Shown here: in pieces, positions 17,383 to 25,053 of the stretch | How the letters are laid out: each line of letters begins with the position of its first letter | Position numbering within the stretch: the stretch's first letter is position 1 | From: Mycolicibacterium neoaurum | Lineage (GTDB): Bacteria; Actinomycetota; Actinomycetes; Mycobacteriales; Mycobacteriaceae | Length of the DNA stretch: 64,000 bases | Direction of reading: 5' to 3' | NCBI RefSeq assembly: GCF_036946495.1 | Contig: NZ_JAQIIX010000001.1 | Coordinates: 992,001-1,056,000, forward strand | Notes under the pieces: generated by a model | Seen by the model: the letters and a program-made list of their open reading frames with translations, nothing else | The model's database searches: none | What the model was told of the DNA's origin: nothing | Position numbers and translations under genes: made by a program

Positions 17383-18198
17383 ATGTCGTCCACCAAGTCC
17401 CGCCGTCGGTTCCGACGCCGCGTATCGGCAGCGTTGCTGCTGCTGCTCGGGCTGTCGGCAGCCGGTGTAGTCGCCGCAACGCTGACGCCGACACCTCAGG
17501 TGGCGGTGGCCGACGAATCGCAGTCGGCGCTGCTGCGCACCGGTAAGCAGCTGTTCGACACCTCGTGCATCAGCTGCCACGGCGCGAACCTGCAGGGTGT
17601 CACCGACCGCGGACCCAGCCTGATCGGCACCGGTGAGGCGGCCGTGTACTTCCAGGTCTCCACCGGCCGCATGCCCGCGATGCGTGGCGAGGCGCAGGCC
17701 CCGCGCAAGGACCCGGTCTTCGACGAGCATCAGATCGACGCCCTGGGCGCCTACGTCCAGGCCAACGGCGGCGGACCCATCGTCCCGCGCGAGGCCAACG
17801 GCCAGATCGCCGACGAGTCCCTGCTGGCCGGCGATGTCGCCCGCGGTGGCGACCTGTTCCGGTTGAACTGCGCCTCCTGCCACAACTTCACCGGCAAGGG
17901 CGGAGCCCTGTCCTCCGGTAAGTACGCCCCCGACCTCGGTGAGGCCGCGAAGGTCCCCGCGCAGGTGTACACCGCGATGCTCACCGGACCCCAGAACATG
18001 CCGAAGTTCTCGGATCGTCAGCTCACCCCCGAGGAAAAGGCCGACATCGTCACGTACGTGGTCGAGGCGGCCAACACCCCGGATCCGGGCGGCTACGGTC
18101 TCGGCGGCTTCGGCCCCACCACTGAAGGCATGGCCATCTGGATCATCGGGATCGTGGCCGCAGTCGGCATCACGATGTGGATCGGAGCTCGTGCATGA
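17383..18198 (+). CDS. qcrC: diheme cytochrome c subunit of bcc complex
   Basis: 271 residues. Two c-type heme sites, Cys62-x-x-Cys65-His66 (CISCH) and Cys163-x-x-Cys166-His167 (CASCH), replace a soluble cytochrome c by passing electrons straight to the CtaC copper site. An N-terminal membrane segment (AALLLLLGLSAAGVVAATL) after a basic stretch acts as signal/anchor, and a C-terminal helix (AIWIIGIVAAVGITMWIG) anchors the other end. ATG 17383 follows AGAAGGGG and gives the expected N-terminus; ATGs at 17368 and 17347 are alternatives. The stop overlaps the qcrA start (ATGA). Confidence 0.95.
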   Translation: MSSTKSRRRFRRRVSAALLLLLGLSAAGVVAATLTPTPQVAVADESQSALLRTGKQLFDTSCISCHGANLQGVTDRGPSLIGTGEAAVYFQVSTGRMPAMRGEAQAPRKDPVFDEHQIDALGAYVQANGGGPIVPREANGQIADESLLAGDVARGGDLFRLNCASCHNFTGKGGALSSGKYAPDLGEAAKVPAQVYTAMLTGPQNMPKFSDRQLTPEEKADIVTYVVEAANTPDPGGYGLGGFGPTTEGMAIWIIGIVAAVGITMWIGARA

Positions 18199-19391
18199 GC
18201 GCGAACATCAAAGGTAGTGACACCTCCGGCGGGCCCGTTCCCGGCCAGCCGAGTGACGAGGAACTGGCGAAGATGTCCCGCGAGGAGCTGCTCGAACTGG
18301 GCGGCAAGCTCGACGGTGTCGAGATCGTCTACAAGGAGCCGCGCTGGCCGGTCGAGGGCACCAAGGCCGAGAAGCGGGCCTCCCGCACCGTCGCCTACTG
18401 GTTGTTGCTCGGTGGCTTTTCCGGCCTGGCCCTGCTGTTGGTCTTCCTGTTCTGGCCGTGGGAGTACGTCCCCTACGGCGGCGAGGGCGAACGCCTCTAC
18501 ACGCTGGCCACTCCGCTCTACGGCCTGACCTTCGGTCTGTCGATCCTGGCCATCGGAGTCGGCGCGGTGCTCTTCCAAAAGAAGTTCATCCCCGAAGAGA
18601 TCACCATCCAGGACCGTCACGACGGTGCCTCGGCAGAGATTCATCGCAAGACCATCGTCGCGAACCTGACCGATGCACTCGAGGGCTCGACGATCAAGCG
18701 TCGCAAGCTGATCGGCCTGTCGGCCGGTATCGGCCTCGGCGCGTTCGGTCTCGGCACCCTGGTGGCCTTCATGGGCGGCCTGATCAAGAACCCGTGGAAG
18801 CCGGTCGTGCCGACCGCCGAGGGTAAGAAGGCCGTGCTGTGGACCTCCGGCTGGACCCCGCGCTACGAGGGCGAGACCATCTACGTGGCCCGCGCGACCG
18901 GTCTCCCCGGCGAGTCGGCGTTCGTCAAGATGCGTCCCGAGGACATCGACGCCGGCGGCATGGAGACCGTGTTCCCGTGGCGTGAGTCCGACGGCGACGG
19001 CACCACCGTCGAATCGGCTCACCACCTGTTCGAGATCGCCATGGGCGTCCGCAACCCGGTGATGCTCATCCGCATCAAGCCGCAGGACATGCCGCGCGTG
19101 GTCAAGCGGCAGGGCCAGGAGAGCTTCAACTTCGGTGAGCTGTTCGCCTACACGAAGGTCTGCTCGCACCTGGGCTGCCCGTCGTCGCTGTACGAGCAGC
19201 AGACCTACCGGATCCTGTGCCCGTGCCACCAGTCGCAGTTCGACGCCTTGCACTTCGCGCGCCCGATCTTCGGCCCCGCTGCCCGAGCCTTGGCGCAGCT
19301 TCCTATTACCATCGACAAGGACGGCTATCTGGTCGCCAACGGCGACTTCATCGAACCCGTCGGACCGGCATTCTGGGAGCGGAAATCATGA
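18195..19391 (+). CDS. qcrA: Rieske iron-sulfur subunit of bcc complex
   Basis: 398 residues. Oxidises menaquinol at the Qo site and passes electrons to QcrC. The Rieske domain is C-terminal: Cys323-x-His325 and Cys342-x-x-His345 (KVCSHLGCPSS and LCPCHQSQF) bind the [2Fe-2S] cluster; Cys328 and Cys344 can form the usual disulfide. The actinobacterial N-terminal extension with three membrane helices (residues ~75-215) is present. The start overlaps the qcrC stop and the end overlaps the qcrB start, both as ATGA, so the three subunits are translationally coupled. Confidence 0.97.
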   Translation: MSANIKGSDTSGGPVPGQPSDEELAKMSREELLELGGKLDGVEIVYKEPRWPVEGTKAEKRASRTVAYWLLLGGFSGLALLLVFLFWPWEYVPYGGEGERLYTLATPLYGLTFGLSILAIGVGAVLFQKKFIPEEITIQDRHDGASAEIHRKTIVANLTDALEGSTIKRRKLIGLSAGIGLGAFGLGTLVAFMGGLIKNPWKPVVPTAEGKKAVLWTSGWTPRYEGETIYVARATGLPGESAFVKMRPEDIDAGGMETVFPWRESDGDGTTVESAHHLFEIAMGVRNPVMLIRIKPQDMPRVVKRQGQESFNFGELFAYTKVCSHLGCPSSLYEQQTYRILCPCHQSQFDALHFARPIFGPAARALAQLPITIDKDGYLVANGDFIEPVGPAFWERKS

Positions 19392-21034
19392 GTCCCAAGC
19401 TCGCTGATATCGCAGCCGCACAAGGTGATGCGATCGATTCCCGCTATCACCCCTCGGAGGCGGTGCGGCGCGGAGTCCTGAACAAGGTCTTCCCCACCCA
19501 CTGGTCCTTCCTGCTGGGTGAGATCGCGCTGTACAGCTTCATCATCCTGCTGATCACCGGTGTGTGGCTGACGCTGTTCTTCGATCCGTCGATGGCACAC
19601 GTCACCTACGACGGCGTCTACCAGCCGTTGCGCGGTATCCAGATGTCGCGGGCCTACGAGTCGGCGCTGGAGATCAGCTTCGAGGTCCGCGGCGGCCTGT
19701 TCGTCCGGCAGGTCCACCACTGGGCGGCACTGCTGTTCGCGGCGTCGATCATGGTGCACCTGGCACGCATCTTCTTCACCGGTGCGTTCCGCAGGCCACG
19801 CGAGGCGAACTGGGTCATCGGCTCGCTGCTGCTGATCCTGGCGATGTTCGAGGGTTACTTCGGCTACTCGCTGCCCGACGACCTGCTGTCCGGCACCGGC
19901 CTGCGCGCCGCCTTCTCCTCGATCACCCTGGGTATGCCGGTCATCGGAACCTGGCTGCACTGGGCGCTGTTCGGCGGCGACTTCCCCGGCGAGATCATCA
20001 TCCCGCGCCTGTACGCCCTGCACATCCTGCTGATCCCGGGCATCATGCTCGCGCTCATCGGCGTGCACATGGCGCTGGTGTGGTTCCAGAAGCACACCCA
20101 GTTCCCCGGCCCCGGCCGCACCGAGAAGAACGTCGTCGGCGTGCGCGTCATGCCGGTGTTCGCGGTCAAGTCCGGTGCGTTCTTCGCGATGATCACCGGC
20201 CTGCTGGGCCTGATGGGCGGTCTGCTGCAGATCAACCCGATCTGGGTGCTCGGCCCGTACAAGCCCTCGCAGATCTCGGCGGGTAGCCAGCCGGACTTCT
20301 ACATGATGTGGACCGACGGTCTGGCCCGTACCTGGCCGGCGTGGGAGTTCTACATCGGCAACTACACCATCCCGCAGTCGGTGTGGGTCGCCATGGGCAT
20401 GGGCCTGGTGTTCGTGCTGCTGATGGCCTACCCGTTCATCGAGAAGAAGCTCACCGGCGACGATGCGCACCACAACCTGTTGCAGCGTCCGCGTGACGCT
20501 CCGACACGGACCGCTGTGGGTGCCGCGGCGATCTCCTTCTACATCCTGCTGACCTTCATGTGCATGAACGACATCATCGCGCTGAAGTTCCACATCTCGC
20601 TGAACGCGACGACGTGGATCGGCCGTATCGGCATGGTCGTGCTGCCGATGATCGTCTACTACATCACCTACCGGTGGGCGATCAGCTTGCAGCGCAGTGA
20701 CCGTGCGGTGCTTGAGCACGGTATCGAGACGGGCATCATCACCCGCCTCCCGCACGGCGCCTACATCGAGCTGCACCAGCCGCTCGGCCCGGTCGACGAG
20801 CACGGACACCCGATTCCGCTGGAGTACCAGGGTGCCGCGCTGCCGAAGCGGATGAACAAGCTCGGGTCCGCGGGCTCGCCGGGCACCGGCAGCTTCCTAA
20901 AGGCAGACCCGATCGAGGAGCACGAAGCCCTGACCGAGGCGGCCCACGCCGCCGAGCACCGGGCGCTCGCGGTGCTCAGCAAGAGCCAGGGCACCAACGG
21001 CTCGAACGGGAACGGCTCGAACGGGCACCACTAG
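19388..21034 (+). CDS. qcrB: cytochrome b subunit of bcc complex
   Basis: 548 residues (M. tuberculosis ~549). Membrane quinol-oxidising subunit carrying hemes bL and bH; target of imidazopyridine inhibitors such as telacebec in mycobacteria (literature). Heme-ligand His residues are in VRQVHHWAALLFAASIMVH and in the LHILLIPGIMLALIGVHMA helix; the Qo motif region is PIWVLGPYKP. A hydrophilic C-terminal tail ends in a Gly/Ser/Asn-rich repeat. Coupled to qcrA by ATGA. A strong intrinsic terminator follows 13 nt after the stop. Confidence 0.97.
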   Translation: MSPKLADIAAAQGDAIDSRYHPSEAVRRGVLNKVFPTHWSFLLGEIALYSFIILLITGVWLTLFFDPSMAHVTYDGVYQPLRGIQMSRAYESALEISFEVRGGLFVRQVHHWAALLFAASIMVHLARIFFTGAFRRPREANWVIGSLLLILAMFEGYFGYSLPDDLLSGTGLRAAFSSITLGMPVIGTWLHWALFGGDFPGEIIIPRLYALHILLIPGIMLALIGVHMALVWFQKHTQFPGPGRTEKNVVGVRVMPVFAVKSGAFFAMITGLLGLMGGLLQINPIWVLGPYKPSQISAGSQPDFYMMWTDGLARTWPAWEFYIGNYTIPQSVWVAMGMGLVFVLLMAYPFIEKKLTGDDAHHNLLQRPRDAPTRTAVGAAAISFYILLTFMCMNDIIALKFHISLNATTWIGRIGMVVLPMIVYYITYRWAISLQRSDRAVLEHGIETGIITRLPHGAYIELHQPLGPVDEHGHPIPLEYQGAALPKRMNKLGSAGSPGTGSFLKADPIEEHEALTEAAHAAEHRALAVLSKSQGTNGSNGNGSNGHH

Positions 21035-21046
21035 CAGTTGACCGAG

Positions 21047-21081
21047 AAAGGCCCGCGCAGTCTGGCTGCGCGGGCCTTTTT
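21047..21081 (+). terminator. intrinsic terminator of ctaE-qcrCAB
   Basis: A perfect 14-bp stem (AAAGGCCCGCGCAG pairing with CTGCGCGGGCCTTT) closes a 5-nt loop and is followed directly by a run of five T. It lies between qcrB and the DinB-like gene on the same strand, separating the respiratory operon from it. Confidence 0.9.
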
Positions 21082-21108
21082 CGTGTCCCCACTCCCCTAC
21101 CCCGCGGC

Positions 21109-21114
21109 TAATCT
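21109..21114 (+). promoter_or_regulatory. candidate -10 box (leaderless) of DinB-like gene
   Basis: TAATCT stands exactly 7 nt before the ATG at 21122, downstream of the qcrB terminator. Confidence 0.45.
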
Positions 21115-21121
21115 GAGCCTC

Positions 21122-21685
21122 ATGTCCATCGACCCGCCGTGGGAGCCACCCCTGTCCGGCTCAGAGGAACAACATCTTCTGGGCGCACTGGACCGGCTGC
21201 GGTACACGTTCCGGTGGAAGGCCGACGGCCTGGACGCCGCCGGGCTGAACACCCGAATCGGGGCATCGACGCTCACCCTCGGCGGGTTGCTCAAGCACCT
21301 GGCCCGCGCCGAGGCCCAGCGGTTCGGCCCGGGTCTGGACGATTCGGCCATGGGAGAGCCCTGGGATAGCGCCGATTGGGATGCCGACCTGGACTGGGAT
21401 TTCACCTCCGCCGCGCAGGACTCTCCGGCCCGGCTGTATGCGCTGTGGGACGATACCGTCGAACGGTCCCGGACCAGGCTCACGGCGGCGCTGGCCGACG
21501 GTGGCCTGGATCAGCCGGTGAGCATCGTCTGGTCCGACGGCCGCCGGGCGAGCCTGCGCCGCAGCGTGTGCGATCTGGTCGAGGAGTACGGCAGACATAC
21601 CGGGCATGCCGATCTGCTGCGTGAGGCCGTCGACGGCCTGGTCGGCGAGGATCCACCGCCGGGTTGGCGCCCGGGTATCGGTTAG
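21122..21685 (+). CDS. DinB/DUF664-like protein
   Basis: 187 residues. Four-helix DinB-superfamily pattern with the three-His arrangement expected for metal binding: LLKHLARAEAQRFG in helix 2 and EEYGRHTGHADLLREAVDG in helix 4. DUF664 proteins are thought to be thiol-dependent (mycothiol or bacillithiol) transferases. ATG 21122 is preferred over the open frame from 21038, which would translate the terminator hairpin. I do not recall this gene at this place in M. tuberculosis. Substrate unknown. Confidence 0.82.
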   Translation: MSIDPPWEPPLSGSEEQHLLGALDRLRYTFRWKADGLDAAGLNTRIGASTLTLGGLLKHLARAEAQRFGPGLDDSAMGEPWDSADWDADLDWDFTSAAQDSPARLYALWDDTVERSRTRLTAALADGGLDQPVSIVWSDGRRASLRRSVCDLVEEYGRHTGHADLLREAVDGLVGEDPPPGWRPGIG

Positions 21686-21835
21686 GACCTACGTGTGTTC
21701 AGTCGGAACAGCACCGACCGCGGCCACGCTGCATTCAGGTAGCTCTGACGGCCGAATCCCCTACCCCAGTTCAGCTTCGGCAGCTGACCGGCCGGCACGA
21801 CTGAAGCCAGGGATACGCGCGTGGACCCGGAAACC

Positions 21836-22501
21836 TCAGGCCGCGGGTGTACCCAGCCCCAGCACCGCGCGCAGTTCGCGCAGGAAGAACCACGGCAGCG
21901 CCGGCATGGCCAGGGTGACCAGTCCGGCAATGATGAAGAGCGCGATCGCCCCGGTCTCGTTGTCGCCGGCAAGCAGGTAGGTCGCGACGGCCACCGCCAG
22001 CGTGCCCGCGCCCACCGCGGCGAGCACTCCCGCCGTGCAGCGCAGGTACACCTGTTCCACCACCGCGGGCAGCGCGCCGGCGCGCACGGCGGTCTCGGTA
22101 CCGCCGATCGGCGTCTCGGCGGCGCGGCGCCGGCCCGGCCGGGGTGTGATCGCGGCGATGTCCTCGGACACCGAACCTCCGGCGGGGGTGAAGCTGCGCA
22201 CCGGTCGCTCACTGCTCTGTTTACGGGCCCGGATCAACAGCGGGATCGCCACCGCGATGACCACGGCGGACACGCCGATGACGGTGTAGAGCACCCACGG
22301 CGTCTCCGAACCGGAGGCCTCGGCGAGCCCGGCGCGTACGGTGCCGCGCCCACTGCCGAGGTCGACCAGCCGCACCACCGCCGCGACGGACACGCCGAGG
22401 GCGGCCAGCCACACTGCGGCGCACACCCCGACCAGGATGCGGTCCAGATCGGGCGGACCCGACAGCGTCCGAGACGTCCTCGGTGTCGTGATATCCGGCA
22501 T
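21836..22501 (-). CDS. DUF2561-like membrane protein (Rv2197c-like)
   Basis: 221 residues with four membrane helices in two pairs: ILVGVCAAVWLAALGVSVAA and VLYTVIGVSAVVIAVAIPLL, then VLAAVGAGTLAVAVATYLLA and AIALFIIAGLVTLAMPALPW. The pairs are separated by a ~60-residue basic, Arg/Pro-rich cytoplasmic loop. The ATG at 22501 shares one base with the stop of mmpS3 (TGATG), so the two are coupled. Function unknown; conserved next to mmpS3 in mycobacteria. Confidence 0.88.
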   Translation of the reverse strand: MPDITTPRTSRTLSGPPDLDRILVGVCAAVWLAALGVSVAAVVRLVDLGSGRGTVRAGLAEASGSETPWVLYTVIGVSAVVIAVAIPLLIRARKQSSERPVRSFTPAGGSVSEDIAAITPRPGRRRAAETPIGGTETAVRAGALPAVVEQVYLRCTAGVLAAVGAGTLAVAVATYLLAGDNETGAIALFIIAGLVTLAMPALPWFFLRELRAVLGLGTPAA

Positions 22502-23322
22502 CAGCAGCTCGTCTGCGCGGCGTTGCCGGTATTGGAGGACAGGACCGTCCCGTCACTGGTGGTGATGGAGCAGTTCAGCCGGCTCACCAGGAACAGGCTG
22601 GACGCTTGCACCGAGCCCACCTCCGATTGCGATATCGGGGTCACCGTGAGTGACCAGGGAATATAGACATTGCGCTGGGTGCGACTGCGCCCGGACGCGT
22701 CGATGTAGGTGACGGTGATGATGTCACCGGGTGCCTTGGTGCCGGTCACCGAATAGGTGACTTGCCGCGGTCCGGCGGGGCGCGTCGTCGTCGGTGGCGG
22801 CGGGGGCGGCGCCTCGCTGGTGGCCGGCGGGGGCGCGGGCTCCTCGGCCGGCGGCGGAGGGGGCGGGGGCGGCGGCTCCTGGGTCACCGTCACGGTCTCC
22901 GGCGGCGGGGGTGGTGGGGCCTCGGTGGTCGGCGGTGGTGGTGGGGGTGGCGGCGGAGGCGTGGTCGTGGTGATCGCATCCTGCACCGGCGGCGCCGTCG
23001 TGGTGGACGTCGTCGGGTTCGCCATGTTGTCGCTGTCGGTACGGGTCACCAACAGGGCGACGGAGGCGACGAGGGAGATGGCAGCGACGATCGCGACGAC
23101 GCCCACCACCCAGGGCCACCGCGGCGGCCGGTCATCCTCGGGATCCAGTGGCGCATAGTTGTCGTAGTCGTAGAGCGCGGGATCCGGCGGAACGTACGGA
23201 GCGCTGACGAACTGCTCGGATTCGGGGGCGGAATACGCACGCGAATGGATATCGGTCTCGTCGGACCGGGACGTCTTATCCCTGTCCCCGCCCGAAGACT
23301 CCGGTCCTGACGGCCCGCTCAT
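22501..23322 (-). CDS. mmpS3: MmpS3 membrane protein
   Basis: 273 residues. A cytoplasmic acidic N-terminus (~80 residues), one membrane helix (WVVGVVAIVAAISLVASVAL), a periplasmic proline-rich spacer with several runs of 6-9 prolines (residues ~125-190), and the C-terminal MmpS beta domain (VTYSVTGTKAPGDIITVTY ... NCSITTSDGTVLSS). MmpS proteins are accessory factors of MmpL lipid transporters; MmpS3 has no mmpL beside it and is reported to take part in growth/division, which is literature knowledge. ATG 23322 rather than TTG 23328. The spacer is long and low in complexity, so its length probably varies between strains. Confidence 0.92.
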   Translation of the reverse strand: MSGPSGPESSGGDRDKTSRSDETDIHSRAYSAPESEQFVSAPYVPPDPALYDYDNYAPLDPEDDRPPRWPWVVGVVAIVAAISLVASVALLVTRTDSDNMANPTTSTTTAPPVQDAITTTTPPPPPPPPPPTTEAPPPPPPETVTVTQEPPPPPPPPPAEEPAPPPATSEAPPPPPPTTTRPAGPRQVTYSVTGTKAPGDIITVTYIDASGRSRTQRNVYIPWSLTVTPISQSEVGSVQASSLFLVSRLNCSITTSDGTVLSSNTGNAAQTSC

Positions 23323-23454
23323 CTGCAACTAAACCTCGGCCTATCCTTCTCGACTGCTGCCTCGGCAAGATTACCCAACACCGTGGCCGTGCGGACCGGG
23401 CCGACACGGCACGCCGACGAACTGACGCACGGTTGTGACCTGGCCGAAGGTGGG

Positions 23455-23874
23455 TCAGTGCTTCTCGGGACCGGTGTAGTACTCGAAGACCAGGCCGGCG
23501 GCCGAGGCCAGCACGAAGCAGATGCCTGCGACGATCAGCCACGGCAGCCACAGTGCGGCACCGACGGCGGCGGTGGAGAAGGACAGCGCGATCAGGATCG
23601 GCCACCAGCTGTGCGGGCTGTAGAAGCCCAACTCGCCGGCACCGTCACTGATTTCGGCGTCCTCGTAATCCTCGGGCCGGGTGTCCAGGCGACGTGCCAC
23701 GAAGCGGAAGAACGTGCCGGTGATGAGTGTCAGACCGGTGGACAGCACCAGCGCGGTGGTACCGGCCCACTCGATGCCGCCGGTGGCGAACAGCGCGGTC
23801 AGCACTGCGTACACCACCGAGGCGAGCACGAAGAATCCGGTCAGGAATTCGAACAGCCGGGCTTCGATATGCAT
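23455..23874 (-). CDS. ctaF: cytochrome c oxidase subunit IV
   Basis: 139 residues, the actinobacterial subunit IV of the aa3 oxidase. Four hydrophobic helices (FLTGFFVLASVVYAVLTALF, TTALVLSTGLTLITGTFFRF, WWPILIALSFSTAAVGAALW, LPWLIVAGICFVLASAAGLV). It follows ctaC on the same strand by 12 nt, as in other mycobacteria, and is almost surely co-transcribed with it. Confidence 0.95.
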   Translation of the reverse strand: MHIEARLFEFLTGFFVLASVVYAVLTALFATGGIEWAGTTALVLSTGLTLITGTFFRFVARRLDTRPEDYEDAEISDGAGELGFYSPHSWWPILIALSFSTAAVGAALWLPWLIVAGICFVLASAAGLVFEYYTGPEKH

Positions 23875-23886
23875 GCGTCGTCGTCC

Positions 23887-24927
23887 TTACTTGCTCGCCT
23901 GCGCGGGTGCACCGACCTGCTCACCGCGGCGGGTGTCGAACGGGAAGGTGGTGGTGGCCAGCGGATCCTGACCGATGGCCTGCAACGCCTGGGCGTTGGT
24001 GGCCTCCGGATTGGCCTCCCGATACTCCAGGTAGGCCTTGAAGTCGTTGGGCTCCACGACACGAACCTCGAAGTTCATCATCGCGTGGTAGGTGCCGCAC
24101 ATCTCGGTGCACCGTCCGACGAAGGCTCCGGTCTGCTCGATCTCGCTGACCTGGAACACGTTGTCGGAGTTGTTCTCCTTGGGGTTGGGCAGCACGTCCC
24201 GCTTGAACAGGAACTCGGGCACCCAGAAGCCGTGGATCACGTCGGCCGAAGAGATGATGAACTCGATGCGCTTGCCCTTGGGCAACACCAGGACCGGGAT
24301 CTCGGTGCTGGTACCGATGGTCTCGATCTTGTTGAAGTTCAGGTAGCTGCGGTCTTCGCTGTTCTTGCCTGCCAACGGACCGACACGCTCGATACCGTGC
24401 TCGTCGACACCCTCGGGCACCGACCGCATGGCTTCCTTGCGCGCATTGTCGACGCCGTCGTAATCCATGGTGCCGTCGGCGAAGTCGACCTTCTGGTAGC
24501 CGAACTTCCAGTTCCACTGGAAGGCGGTGACGTCGACGACGACCTCGGGGTTGGGATCCTTGTGCAGCATCCGCTCCTGCACCACGACGGTGAAGTAGAA
24601 GAGCACCGAGATGATCAGGAACGGCACCACGGTGAGCACGAGCTCCAACGGCATGTTGTAGCCGAACTGACGGGGCAGCTCGGTATCGGTCGCCTTCTTC
24701 CGGTGGAAGACGCTGGTCCAGAAGATCAGCGCCCACACGATGCCGCCGACGACGAACGAGGCGATGACCGACCACACCCACAGGTCGCGGTTCAACCGCG
24801 CCTCCGGGGTGATGCCCTGCGGCCAGCCGAGTCCGAAGATCTCCTGGTAGCTGCAGCCGCTCAGCAGGATGGCCGTACCACCCAAAACCAATGACAACGC
24901 CACCAAACGGGCCCCGCGAGCGGTCAC
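23887..24927 (-). CDS. ctaC: cytochrome c oxidase subunit II (lipoprotein)
   Basis: 346 residues. GTG 24927 is set by a full AGGAGG 7 nt upstream and gives the lipoprotein signal VALSLVLGGTAILLSGC (lipobox LSGC); the 16-codon upstream extension is rejected. Two membrane helices follow (WSVIASFVVGGIVWALIFW and LELVLTVVPFLIISVLFYF), then the periplasmic cupredoxin domain with the CuA site: His in SADVIHGFW, Cys-x3-Cys-x3-His and Met in CTEMCGTYHAMM. It receives electrons from QcrC. Divergent from asnB. Confidence 0.95.
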   Translation of the reverse strand: MTARGARLVALSLVLGGTAILLSGCSYQEIFGLGWPQGITPEARLNRDLWVWSVIASFVVGGIVWALIFWTSVFHRKKATDTELPRQFGYNMPLELVLTVVPFLIISVLFYFTVVVQERMLHKDPNPEVVVDVTAFQWNWKFGYQKVDFADGTMDYDGVDNARKEAMRSVPEGVDEHGIERVGPLAGKNSEDRSYLNFNKIETIGTSTEIPVLVLPKGKRIEFIISSADVIHGFWVPEFLFKRDVLPNPKENNSDNVFQVSEIEQTGAFVGRCTEMCGTYHAMMNFEVRVVEPNDFKAYLEYREANPEATNAQALQAIGQDPLATTTFPFDTRRGEQVGAPAQASK

Positions 24928-24984
24928 GTTGGCGCCTCCTAGATGAAGTCGGTGAACCGCAGCGCGGTCGGTCAAACTTGGCGA

Positions 24985-25000
24985 ATACTACGCAGCGTAG
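24985..25000 (-). promoter_or_regulatory. candidate ctaC promoter -10 with overlapping palindrome
   Basis: On the minus strand TAGTAT (24990-24985) fits a -10 box about 57 nt before the ctaC GTG. It overlaps a 13-bp palindrome (CTACGC-A-GCGTAG, 24988-25000), which could be an operator in the ctaC/asnB divergent region. Inference only. Confidence 0.3.
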
Positions 25001-25053
25001 ACCACGCCTGCCGGGTCGAGCGAAGCGACTGCACGATTCGGCATACTGGCGCG

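Noticed and set aside
19325..20809. 494-codon minus-strand frame over qcrB
   Set aside because: Shadow of qcrB codon bias; translation is His/Asp/Arg-rich without hydrophobic or domain pattern.
21038..21121. N-terminal extension of the DinB-like protein
   Set aside because: It would translate through the qcrB terminator hairpin; ATG 21122 has a -10 box at leaderless distance.
21682..22212. 176-codon minus-strand frame
   Set aside because: Overlaps the DUF2561-like gene in another frame; Arg/Pro/Ser-rich shadow.
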